A stretch of DNA of 64,000 bases, from positions 434,001 to 498,000 of the forward strand of contig OX465592.1 of assembly GCA_950022655.1 (NCBI GenBank). Reading direction: 5' to 3'. Under the pieces are notes generated by a model that searched no databases, was not told where the DNA came from, and saw nothing but the letters and a program-made list of their open reading frames with translations. How positions within the stretch are numbered: position 1 is the first letter of the stretch; the number at the start of each line of letters is the position of its first letter. Position numbers and translations under genes: made by a program. Below are positions 12,942 to 23,539 of the stretch, piece after piece. Source of the stretch: Alentia gelatinosa. Lineage: Eukaryota > Annelida > Polychaeta > Phyllodocida > Polynoidae.

Positions 12942-13498
12942 CACTCATATGGAGTATGTGTCAATATACCCGGAGCATACAGAAATATCCACCTGATCCA
13001 AAGTGTCCATAGAAAACACATAGGGAGTATGTATGGACATACCCGTAGCATACAGATATATCCACCTAATACAAAGTGTCCATAGAAAACACATAGGGAG
13101 TGTGTATCACCATACCCGGAGCATACAGATATATCCACCTAATACAAAGTGTTCATAGAAAACACATAGGGAGTGTGTATTACCATACCCGCAGCATACA
13201 GATATATCCACCTAATACAAAGTGTCCATAGAAAACACATAGGGAGTGTGTATCACCATACCCGGAGCATACAGATATATCCACCTAATACAAAGTGTCC
13301 ATAGAAAACACATAGTGAGTGTGTATCACCATACCCGGAGCATACAGATATATCCATATAATACAAAGTGTCCATAGAAAACACATAGGGAGTGTGTATT
13401 ACCATACCCGCAGCATATAGATATATCCATATAATACAAAATGTCTATAGAAAACACATAGAGAGTGTGTATTACCATACCACGAGCATACAAATATG
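12942..13498. repeat. 73-bp minisatellite, about 7.6 copies
   Basis: Unit blocks are CATAGAAAACACATAGGGAG and CGGAGCATACAGATATATCC at 73-bp spacing (13008, 13081, 13154). Divergence is greatest at both edges. Frames of 60-84 codons inside it are by-products. Confidence 0.95.
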
Positions 13499-14940
13499 TT
13501 GTATGCGATGGGTTGCGATAAAGCGCGCATACGGAAAAATAATGCGTACTGAAGAATATTGGGAACCTAAATGAACTCATAGCGATATGCCACTTGTCGG
13601 GAAACCCAGAAGGCGGGACCCCGGACCCCGCGGGGGGTGTTGTGATGGCGGCGAAGTACTCAATGCCCCCAAACTCCTGTCGTAATCCCAGTTCTAATAT
13701 TCGTTCGCTTTTTCACCGCACCTTCAAGAAAGGATGCACTGCACTCTACCTCGTTGACCTATAAGCGAGGGTACAATTACCTCAAATACAGTAGACGCGG
13801 CCAACTTGGCATATATGTAGCGTCTTAGACATTCATATCACTACGAGATCAATATAATTAGCACGGACTATACTTTGTTCATGTCTGGAATTACCGTTAT
13901 CTTAAATCTACAGAGTATTTAGTTTATAGCTGAGACGTTTCAGGGCAAAATGATACATAAATTTCAAGGGGATCCCGGCGCTAGGTGACAGAGTCCTTGG
14001 TATCATCCATGAGGTTTCCTTTTACATAAAACTGTTTTCCACTGGCCAACAAAAACGGTACCGATTAATTGAGTTCTCCTAAAAGTCGGTCAACGACTGC
14101 ACGTTGGTATCTAAACATTGGGTGTTTAAAATGACAGAACTCGTCTTAACGCCTGCAGATCGTCTGATCACGTCAGATTACTCGTTCGGCACCACCTGAC
14201 ATGTCGGACAAGTTCTGACGCCTGCAACTATTTCAAGCGGGTTTGAATTAGTCATCTAGATAGGCGGCGATTCTGTGAATACTTATAGTCGTCAGTGTAA
14301 ACGCTTGGATACATTCTGAAGTTGACGACTTTTGCGGTGGACACTGCCACCACCTGACGACTATTGACTCGACGATCTACAGTCGTCACGTTTCTAGTCG
14401 TCTAGTGTAAACGCCGGGTGAGTGGTGCTAAATTCAGGAATTGCCGCCTCTAGTGTAAACACTAGGCACGGGTCACATAACGTCAGTTCACTGTTTTCTG
14501 TCTCATACTGAGTGGCGCTAGGCACCATCCCCTCGTTCTCCGTGCCTCCCTGACGGGGCTACAGCTCGGAGACATAAAACTCCACCTGTATTCCCGCCAA
14601 GCCCTGTCCGTGACCTTGACCTTGCCGCCCACACTCCCCCATTCAGAGACACACCTCAGCTGCGCAGAATCAGCCACAGCCTCGATCTCATCTCAGGCGT
14701 CACGTGACCACTCTCTTCTCCGATTTCCGGTGTAAATTGCTGTTTTCTGCCGCGCATTGTGAAGAGTTCCACTTGTATTTTTTTCCTGGGGAGATTCTCG
14801 GAATAGTGGATAATGACACTGCCTGTCATTCTCTACTCCAAACAGATGAACGCTTATATCCCACACGACAGTGAGGAGGGTGTTTTACGCGCATCCAGGA
14901 TGTCAGGATGGATATCACGATGGGTGTCATTCCGTCACAT
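13499..14940. other. No gene seen; MITE-derived segment
   Basis: About 14060-14470 carries several copies of the GTGTAAACGC end motif and GTCGTC arms of the family that forms the 25.4 and 34.0 kb arrays, in inverted order. The rest shows no supported feature. Confidence 0.5.
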
Positions 14941-14959
14941 GAATGTGGCAGGGCGCATG

Positions 14960-15060
14960 GTATGAAGTTTCCGAACACCCCCCCCCCCCTACACACACAC
15001 ACCTCCCACCAGAGCTATGAAGTTTCCGAACACCCCCCTCCCCCTCCTCTCCCACCAGAG
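14960..15060. repeat. 58-bp duplication with C-rich tract
   Basis: ATGAAGTTTCCGAACACCCC occurs at 14962 and 15017, each followed by C-rich DNA and CCACCAGAG. A run of C and an AC dinucleotide tract separate them. Confidence 0.85.
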
Positions 15061-15074
15061 TCCCTGGGAGCTGT

Positions 15075-15215
15075 TAAAACACTCTACGATTTTAGAGCTG
15101 TTACGACCGTTAAACACTGTACGATTTCGGAACATGAATGTTCCTTTCTCGGCGACAAAGAACGGTACCTTGTCTCAGGCGAGGCATCGTAACAGTGTCG
15201 GTCGGTGTGGCACAC
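15075..15215 (+). repeat. Dispersed repeat, same family as 3.5 and 48.4 kb
   Basis: CACTGTACGATTTCGGAACA, GGCGACAAAGAAC, CTCAGGCGAGGC and GTGTGGCAC occur in the same order as in the 48.4 kb copy. Confidence 0.65.
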
Positions 15216-15770
15216 CACTTCAGCGATTCCCCATGGAGATGTACAAATTGTCGCCGACATAAACTTGTTCCTTCCCATTGTCGGTAGCAATAGGGTTTAT
15301 ATAAATACCCTGAGCAACTTCCCCTGAGGCACGTTAAGACTAGTTTACGACAAGGAGACTCGATCATAAGAAACTAGATCGTACAGTGTGTGTTCAACTT
15401 TAATGCGTAAAAAGCCCGCCGCGTGGCGCTCCTTTGACGGCGTTCTGCGTGCGCATCCTCCCACACGCCGGTGGCGACACTCGGCGGCAGTGACCGGCAA
15501 CTTGTCAACACCGCCACCACACCTCAAACAGCGTGAACTGTTTGTTAAACGCTACGTGATTGGCTGTTGGCGCACGGCCGGTGTCCTCCCTGGATCTGTC
15601 GTCCGTGCCTTTAAACATCTCAAGGACATTTCATTGAAAGCCTCCCACGTCGCACAGGCAGGCTTTTGTGGCGTTGGCGGCCAGAGCTCATTCTGGGTTA
15701 ATACGGCCTAAACAGGGGCCGTATTGACCTAAACAGGGGCCGTATTTACCGAGTGAGGCACCGCTTAGCG
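15216..15770. other. No gene seen
   Basis: Open frames on both strands (for example 15388-15711 plus) have no recognisable product. GGGCCGTATTGACCTAAACA and GGGCCGTATTTACC form a small direct repeat at 15716-15750. Confidence 0.4.
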
Positions 15771-16573
15771 AGAGTGAGAGGCGGGAGGAGAGTGAGAGGG
15801 GAGGATGAGGGGGGAGAGTGAGAGGTGGGAGGAGAGTGAGGTGGGAGAATGAGGGGGAGAGTGAGGTGGGAGGAGAGTGAGGTGGGAGGAGAGTGAGAGG
15901 TGGGAGAATGAGGGGGGAGAGTGAGGTGGGAGGAGAGTGAGGGGGGAGAGTAAGAGGTGGGAGGAGAGTGAGGGGGGAGAGTAAGAGGTGGGAGGAGAGT
16001 GAGGTGGGAGAATGAGGGGGAGAGTGAGGTGGGAGGAGAGTGAGGTGGGAGGAGAGTGAGAGGTGGGAGAATGAGGGGGGAGAGTGAGGTGGGAGGAGAG
16101 TGAGGGGGGAGAGTGAGAGGTGGGAGGAGAGTGAGGGGGGAGAGTAAGAGGTGGGAGGAGAGTGAGATGGGAGAATGAGGGGGAGAGTGAGGTGGGAGGA
16201 GAGTGAGGTGGGAGGAGAGTGAGAGGTTGGAGAATGAGGGGGGAGAGTGAGGTGGGAGGAGAGGGAGAGGTGGGAGGAGAGTGAGAGGGGAGATTGAGGG
16301 GGAGAGTGAGAGGTGGGAGGAGAGTGAGAGGGGAGAATGAGGGGGGAGAGTGAGAGGTGGGAGGAGAGTGAGGTGGGAGAATGAGGGGGAGAGTGAGAGG
16401 TGGGAGGAGAGTGAGGTGGGAGAGTGAGGGGGGAGTATAAGGGGGGAGAGTGAGAGGTGGGAGGGGGTGTGTCGGGGGAGGGGGTGAGAGGGGGGAGGGG
16501 GTGAGAGGGGGGAGGGGGTGAGAGGGGGAGGGAGTGTGTCGGGGGGGGGGGGGGGGGTGAGAGGGGGAGGGGG
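15770..16573. repeat. Purine-only (G/A) tandem array, about 800 bp
   Basis: The plus strand is almost entirely G and A, built from GAGAGTGAG, GTGGGAG and GAATGAGGGG blocks with a few T. A longer period of 163 bp is visible: GGTGGGAGAATGAGGGG at 15899 and 16062, and GGTTGGAGAATGAGGGG at 16225. It ends in a run of more than 15 G at about 16539-16557. Minus-strand frames rich in Ser, Pro and Leu are by-products of the composition. Confidence 0.95.
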
Positions 16574-16655
16574 TGCTGACAGGGCTCCACACTCAGTCCA
16601 CACTCCGGAGACACGTTGAGTGGTGTTGATGACTGACTCCTCACTGGAGCTCTCT

Positions 16656-17555
16656 CCACTCTTTCGTCCGGCGGGATTAGCGACACGACCACTCTATCGG
16701 CCGGCGGGATTAGCGACACGACCACTCTATCGGCCGGCGGGATTAGCGACACGACCAGTCTATCGGCCGGCGGGATTAGCGACACGACCACTCTATCGTC
16801 CGGCGGGATTAGCGACACGACCACTCTATCGGCCGGCGGGATTAGCGACACGACCACTCTATCGTCCGGCGGGATTAGCGACACGACCAGTCTATCGGCC
16901 GGCGGGATTAGCGACACGACCACTCTATCGGCCGGCCGGATTAGCGACACGACCACTCTATCGGCCGGCGGGATTAGCGACACGACCACTCTATCGGCCG
17001 GCGGGATTAGCGACACGACCACTCTATCGGCCGGCGGGATTAGCGACACGACCACTCTATCGTCCGGCAGGATTAGCGACACGACCACTCTATCGGCCGG
17101 CGGGATTAGCGACACGACCACTCTATCGGCCGGCGGGATTAGCGACACGACCACTCTATCGTCTGGCGGGATTAGCGACACGACCACTCTATCGGCCGGC
17201 GGGATTAGCGACACGACCACTCTATCGGCCGGCGGGATTAGCGACACGGCCACTCTATCGGCCGGCGGGATTAGCGACACGACCACTCTATCGGCCGGCG
17301 GGATTAGCGACACGACCACTCTATCGGCCGGCGGGATTAGCGACACGACCAGTCTATCGGCCGGCGGGATTAGCGACACGACCAGTCTATCGGCCGGCGG
17401 GATTAGCGACACGACCACTCTATCGGCCGGCGGGATTAGCGACACGACCACTCTATCGTCCGGCAGGATTAGCGACACGACCACTCTATCGGCCGGCGGG
17501 ATTAGCGACACGACCACTCTATCGGCCGGCGGGATTAGCGACACGACCACTCTCT
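16656..17555. repeat. 33-bp minisatellite, about 27 copies, open on both strands
   Basis: The unit joins GGCGGGATTAGCGACACGAC and CACTCTATCGGCC. 33 bp is 11 codons, so the plus strand stays open as PAGLATRPLYR repeats and the minus strand as VVVSLIPPADR repeats. Units differ by only a few recurring changes, so expansion looks recent. There is no promoter, splice or non-repeat coding flank, so I do not call a gene. Confidence 0.96.
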
Positions 17556-19497
17556 GCATGACACCACCAGGTAGATTTAATTAGCCTCTTTTATTTACAC
17601 GGCTCGCTCTCGTTACCTTCCTCTCTCTGCCTGAGCTGCTGGGCCGTCAGCCGCCAAACTGGGCAGCTTCATTGTGACCTCAATGAGACTTTACTTCAAT
17701 CTCCTTTTAATGGAGATTTTAAAACACATACACCCCACCCCTCTCTTCCTCCCTCCACCCCCCTGATTTTCACCTTTTATCTTTCTCTATCACTTGATTA
17801 TCGTTCATTTTATTCAACAACATTTCGATCCTTACCGAATAACTTTGACGTTTTTTCTTCGTTGCTTGGTTTCCCTGTATCAGTAGAACTAGTGATTTCT
17901 TTAGCTGAGATCGTCCACCAAGCCATGGCCACCCTGATCAGTGACTACAGCTATATGTTGTTATCCCAGGAGCAGCCAGTTTCACAGTCACTCTGCAGGT
18001 TGCTCTGCCACAATCTCACAGCGACGTCATGGCCGCATCGATGGAGTTTATATTTTACAAGGTTATTGTTAGATGAAAAACCGCAGATTTGCTGCACCAT
18101 GTTTTCACAACTAATCTGGCAGCCTGGAATGAGTGGGACATGTGATAATTAGTTAATTAACCCTCTCCTGGCAGGCAACGCCTTATAGGGCACAGAGTGA
18201 TGGCTAGTTCCGCCATCATCCACCAGGAAATTGTAAGTTCGCACCACTGTAGTCTTTGGACAAACACTATTATATATCTGCTATCATAATCTATAGATAA
18301 TCGTGAGGTGAGGCTTAAACCCTTCTAGATATTTTGATAAAATCCATTGATAACTGGGCCCGCCAACTGGTGTTTTGTTTCGCGTCGGGGGGCAAGATGG
18401 CCGCTTCCATAACACAATAGCTATGCGCCGTACATCAGTTCCTGCATTTCATGCCGGTTTCTGTCTAATTGCATCATCAAAGTCAGATTTGTGCGGTGTT
18501 TTCTTATTAGTCTAAGAATCCACTTATCTCAAATTACAGATAACTCTTAAATTTAGAACATCAGATTTATTATCCGGAAACATCTTTTTTTGTTCCTGCG
18601 TCACAAGTAAATTTCAGTCCAATACCCGTGACATTTCACCAAACAGAATTCTCACAGTTTTCTTGTTCAACTTCCCCCCATCGACAATAGATCTCACGTA
18701 TTGCTGTTCAAAAAGTCATTCCATAATCGGACCTCGCGAATGGATGGTCTGAGAAATGACGGCTTTACGGTAATAATCACCTCATTTCAGTTCTTTAACA
18801 AGTCGAGTTCGCGTAAAGAATCATTTCTTCAGGTCCGTTTCTCCGTCGAGTCTGCCATCAATGAGAAAGGAACTGGAAGATTCTGACTTCAGAAAATGTC
18901 AAGACAAGGAACGGAACATCTGTTATCACCCGATTTCTTTTCTCGAAATCCTAACTCCCCGAATTTAAGAATCCTCGTTAGATAGTCTGGGGAAAGTTTA
19001 TGCCTGTTTAGAAGGATGCATTTCAAGTTATACGAAAGCCTAGTGTACAAGTTTGTAACAGCCATATATCCAATGTAGTCGGAATACATGTTGTCTAACA
19101 TTCAAAATTAACCCAGTTGATAAAGATAAGATGCTATAGACTGTTCAAGACAACTGGTCCAAGAGCTGTGCCTATTGTATGTCTGACGAAAGGCTTCCTT
19201 GTTGCCTTTAAACCAAGACCAAATTGTGACGCATTCTAAAGGCATATCCTACAAGTCGCAGTTTTTACTGTCAATTATCAGTCAAAACTGGTTTCTTGTG
19301 ATTCATTCTAATTCGAAATGAGTGAATTTAATATTTTGTGTAGTTTATCCAATTTTAATGTAAAACTAGTTAAGCCAGTTTACATTTGCTCGATTTACAA
19401 GGTAAATGTACTAAAAATTGGGGTTTACTTCAATTCTTTCAAAAGTACGGATTGTGATCTATGAATTCTGAAACTTGAACGCGTATTACTATACTAC
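17556..19497. other. No confirmed gene; old dispersed repeat and YY1-like site
   Basis: 18180-18350 resembles 37385-37440 and 37955-38110 through CACCAGGAAATTGTAAG, GACAAACAC and TATAGATAATCGT blocks. 18384-18398 (CAAGATGGCCGCTTCC) is YY1-like. A plus-strand frame ending at 18152 (about 96 codons, TTG start) gives no recognisable protein. Confidence 0.4.
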
Positions 19498-19499
19498 TA

Positions 19500-19684
19500 C
19501 AGTAAAACCCGTCTAACGGACACCCCGAGTAAGCGGTCACCCCGCGTTAACGGACACCTTTGCTCAGAACGCCCCCCTCCCCCCTCTATTAGATATTTAT
19601 TTTCACCCCATGTAGGCGGATACCCCGCGTAAGCGTGCACTTTGGCCCGGAACGGAAGTTATCCGCTTACGCGGGGTTCTACTG
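19500..19684. mobile_element. pogo/Tigger-like MITE with TA target-site duplication
   Basis: The element starts CAGTAAAACCCGTCTAACGG and ends in the inverse of CAGTAGAACCCCGCGTAAGC, flanked by TA at 19498-19499 and 19685-19686. The CAGTA-AACC terminus, TA duplication and 185-bp length fit a non-autonomous Tc1/mariner-superfamily (pogo/Tigger) element. The terminal motif is repeated internally (CGCGTTAACGGACACC). No transposase is encoded. Confidence 0.8.
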
Positions 19685-19864
19685 TACTATGATATATAGA
19701 GGTTTGGGGAAAATAACATGGGTGTTACTTTGTAAAATGCAACTTTGTAGAATTACTATATATTCTTTTTATAAAGTTTACATCATATTGATTTCCAATT
19801 AGAAACTAGCATGGTGAAATTCATGAAATGAAATAACTTGATTCGTATTCTATCAGATTAACCT

Positions 19865-20055
19865 TATAGTAATTGACAAGGCAAAGCTGAGTGAATTACG
19901 TGGAGGTCAAACGAGGTGAATTATTGACCAAGTTAGGTTCATCGAGTGGGTTTGTGATTTCATCTCACCCCGTATACATTATCAGGAACATTATTGATCA
20001 ATTACATAACGCATCCAATTAGCCACTGAGTATTGGCTACCTTCACGACCGCGGA
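19865..20055 (+). repeat. Dispersed repeat, copy of 1030-1230
   Basis: AAGCTGAGTGAATTAC, GGTCAAACGA, GTGGGTTTGTGATTTCATCT and AATTAGCCACTGAGTATTGG occur in the same order as at 1030-1230. Related but more divergent sequence lies at 5950-6190. Confidence 0.75.
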
Positions 20056-20118
20056 GTGACGGTTCCTAACGTTACGCCGAAGGAGAAACATACCCTGTGA
20101 GTTTAGTTCCTCACGTTA

Positions 20119-20289
20119 AGGCCTGGCGTCCACTGAACTCCCGATTCACTCTGATAGGATTAGCGGTGCATCTCCAAACACAACATCGATATCGCGTTGG
20201 AAAGTGAGCTACCACTACGCGACGCGCCCCGATGCACGCATCGTGAGGTGCATCGCAGGGTATCGGGGCGCTCAGTGGACGCCGGGCGT
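20119..20289. mobile_element. MITE with GGCGTCCAC terminal inverted repeats
   Basis: The left end AGGCCTGGCGTCCACTGA is mirrored by TCAGTGGACGCCGGGC at the right. A TA precedes the left end; the right terminus has decayed (GGGCGTGA instead of GGGCCTTA). Same family as 60576-60859. Confidence 0.75.
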
Positions 20290-20778
20290 GAGGCTCTGGA
20301 GAAACACACCCCGTGAGATGAAAACCGGTTTGTTCTGGTGCTTTCACTTACCTTTTATCACACCAGGTGGCAGTGTTCGTTATGTCTATGACGTCATGCG
20401 GGACCAGCGTTCCACTTGACTAGCATCCCTTTGACGAGGTATTTTACGAGTACTATAAATATTTGCACGTTTAATAGGTTCACAGTGTTCTATTATCACA
20501 TCTCTAACCCCCGGATGTTTTATGACGCAGTTTCCTTTTCACGGGGCATGATGGGAATTGCGTTTACTCCGTCGTGTCTCTCCTCGGTAAATGTGGAGGG
20601 GTGAGATTTGTAGCTGAATTCATCACATGGATTCGATCACCACCCTCATGGTGTTAAATAACCATGAGAAAGTCTGGTAAGGACATAATATGGTTGACTC
20701 AACGTCAAATCAAACCAAACAAACTACGTCATGACAGTGAGATCTCGTCAAACTCTGCGAGATAGCGCGAGACTTGGG
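20290..20778. other. No gene seen; one CRE
   Basis: TGACGTCA at 20389-20396 is a perfect cAMP response element sequence. Open frames here have no recognisable product. Confidence 0.4.
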
Positions 20779-20843
20779 AGAAAGAATCAAATCTACAAAC
20801 AAAAACCCGCCTGAAAGAATCAAATCTACAAACAAAAACCCGC
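20779..20843. repeat. 32-bp direct duplication
   Basis: GAATCAAATCTACAAACAAA followed by AACCCGCC occurs twice in tandem. Confidence 0.95.
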
Positions 20844-20884
20844 CAGGACTTGGCCGAGCGACGACACAACATCCGGGCATTTCA

Positions 20885-20935
20885 CTGGTCACGTGACGGG
20901 CAGGCCGAGGTCTCGCGAGAGAGTGCGAGATGACA
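20885..20935. promoter_or_regulatory. E-box plus TCTCGCGAGA palindrome
   Basis: GTCACGTGAC (20889-20898) is a palindromic E-box of the USF/TFEB type, and 12 bp further lies TCTCGCGAGA (20911-20920), an element known from TATA-less animal promoters. The pairing suggests a promoter, but no first exon is recognised and a minisatellite follows at once. Confidence 0.35.
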
Positions 20936-21007
20936 GTGGTCGGGTCATGACCTTGAAGGTTCCTGGATGTGAGAGGAGTGGATATGGAAGCAAGCACAGA
21001 AAACCAC

Positions 21008-22229
21008 AGCCGGCAGACCCCTCAGAGGTTGGCGGTGTTAAGAGACGGGCGCACACAGCCGGCAGACCCCTCAGAGGTTGGCAGTGTTAAGAGACGGGCG
21101 CACACAGCGGGCAGACCCCTCAGAGGTTGGCGGTGTTAAGAGACGGGCGCACACAGCGGTGTCAAGAGATGGGCGCACACAGCGGTATTAAGAGACGGGC
21201 GCACACAGCGGGCAGACCCCTCAGAGGTTGGCGGTGTTAAGAGACGGGCGCACACAGCAGGCAGACCCCTCAGAGGTTGGCGGTGTTAAGAGACGGGCGC
21301 ACACAGCCGGCAGACCCCTCAGAGGTTGGCGGTGTTAAGAGACAGGCGCACACAGCGGTGTCAAGAGATGGGCGCACACAGCGGTATTAAGAGACGGGCG
21401 CACACAGCGGGCAGACCCCTCAGAGGTTGGCGGTGTTAAGAGACGGGCGCACACAGCAGGCAGACCCCTCAGAGGTTGGCGGTGTTAAGAGACGGGCGCA
21501 CACAGCCGGCAGACCCCTCAGAGGTTGGCGGAGTTAAGAGACGGGCGCACACAGCAGGCAGACCCCTCAGAGGTTGGCGGTGTTAAGAGACGGGCGCACA
21601 CAGCCGGCAGACCCCTCAGAGGTTGGCGGTGTTAAGAGACAGGCGCACACAGCGGTGTCAAGAGATGGGCGCACACAGCGGTATTAAGAGACGGGCGCAC
21701 ACAGCGGGCAGACCCCTCAGAGGTTGGCGGTGTTAAGAGACGGGCGCACACAGCAGGCAGACCCCTCAGAGGTTGGCGGTGTTAAGAGACGGGCGCACAC
21801 AGCCGGCAGACCCCTCAGAGGTTGGCGGAGTTAAGAGACGGGCGCACACAGCGGGCAGACCCCTCAGAGGTTGGCAGTGTTAAGAGACGGGCGCACACAG
21901 CGGGCAGACCCCTCAGAGGTTGGCGGAGTTAAGAGACGGGCGCACACAGCGGGCAGACCCCTCAGAGGTTGGCGGTGTTAAGAGATGGGCGCACACAGCG
22001 GGCAGACCCCTCAGAGGTTGGCGGTGTTAAGAGACGGGCGCACACAGCCGGCAGACCCCTCAGAGGTTGGCGGAGTTAAGAGACGGGCGCACACAGCCGG
22101 CAGACCCCTCAGAGGTTGGCGGTGTTAAGAGACGGGCGCACACAGCGGTGTTAAGAGATGGGCGCACACAGCGGTGTTAAGAGACGGGCGCACACAGCAG
22201 GCAGACCCCTCAGAGGTTGGCGGTGTTAA
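21008..22229. repeat. 49/26-bp composite minisatellite, about 21 long and 8 short units
   Basis: The long unit has GGCAGACCCCTCAGAGGTTG plus GCGGTGTTAAGAGACGGGCG plus CACACAGC. The short unit lacks the first 23 bp. Short units always come in pairs (near 21160, 21360, 21657, 22150). The first three pairs are 199 and 297 bp apart, exactly three and five long units plus one pair. Confidence 0.96.
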
Positions 22230-22237
22230 CCCTTTAA

Positions 22238-22332
22238 CAGCAGCATGATGCCTCCAGGCATTCCCCTGGCTACAGCAGCATGATGCCTCCAGGCATTCCC
22301 CTGGCTACCGCAGCATGATGCCTCCAGGCATC
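22238..22332. repeat. 35-bp tandem repeat, 2.6 copies
   Basis: CAGCATGATGCCTCCAGGCA begins at 22241, 22276 and 22311, with TTCCCCTGGCTA between. It abuts the previous array. Confidence 0.95.
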
Positions 22333-23539
22333 ATAGAGGCATCATTGATACGTATATACAAATTTCAATAAATAAAAAAATAATTGTTTGAATTGAAAGA
22401 AATTTTGACATAATAAAAACAGCACATTGACCTTTGATTTGGTATAACAAAATATCATCAAAGATAAAATCTTATCTGTTGACTGCCCTAGCTCTAGGAC
22501 CATAGGACCTAAATAACGACATTGGGCCGAGGACGATCGGGGGACTATTTCTACGATATATCGTGGATTATTGAACAGGCCTCAGGCCGGTCCGTTTGTT
22601 TATGGTGGAGTTACAGGGTCAGGGACCTGTTTCTAAAATTAAGAACGATAAACAAATTGGTCCTATCGCGGTCCTTGATGCATTCTCATTACCTAAAGTG
22701 ATCCGTCTTTGTGGAGGACATTCCTACCCAACGATTCGGAAAATATCTTTATTTTGGGTGTTTTAAAAAATCTTGATCGTGATCCACATCGTCCATGGGC
22801 CTGTCCTATACCTCCATTATCTGTCTTATTGGAAGATCGTACAATAGTGTCGTACAATATTTGGTTTAGCAGAATTAAACAAATTAGCTACTCTCAGCTT
22901 ATAATGGCCTCTTAAAGTGTAGTTTGATTACATTATTATATTTCCCTTTAAATAAATCCATTGCAGAGGCACAAAGGATGCTTATTTGTAAAATGGTATT
23001 GCATTGTCCTCCACCAAGATCCTTCCTCCACGAGGAATATCTTTAGTCATTGACTAAAGACAATCCTAGTGTTTAGCCATGTGACTTTAAAACTCAATCT
23101 GATTGGTTGTTCACTAGGACATGCCTTTAACTCCGATCAGAAAGGCTTGAACGATAAAGATTTGATCGTTTCTGAAGGACCACGTTTAAAACACGGACTG
23201 ACAAAGACATCCTAGTCAGTATCGTTGTGGTAGGTCCTAATCGTAGTCATTCAACCACTATCATTCTTAGTTTTGAAAACAGCCGCCAGGTCTTCTAAAG
23301 GTATCTCCTACAATTCACAGTGGCGTTACCCTCTAGACAAGTTGTGCGTTATACCTTCATCAGACCTGAGAAACTGTCAACACAAGCTAAAGTAGGATAT
23401 TTAATATACCATACGTACTGGGATTTAAGGAGAGACAATGTTGGGTTAATAAATCATCAAATCTTTTCCTCCAGTAAAGACGCTGCCTCTGTGATGGTAA
23501 GTAGAAGAAACTGGTTCTGAGACGTTAGGAGTGGCTGAC
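22333..23539. other. No gene seen
   Basis: AT-rich DNA. Open frames of about 66-68 codons (22709-22915, 23320-23520) do not resemble a known protein. No RNA gene or clear transposon end was found. Confidence 0.4.

Noticed and set aside
1552..13498. CRISPR-like arrays among the regular repeats
   Set aside because: There are no unique spacers between constant repeats; units are contiguous and both parts vary together, as in minisatellites. The setting is eukaryotic.
15688..17559. Long minus-strand open frame of over 600 codons
   Set aside because: It spans the purine array and the 33-bp array, whose composition and period remove stops. The opposite strand is open over the 33-bp part too.
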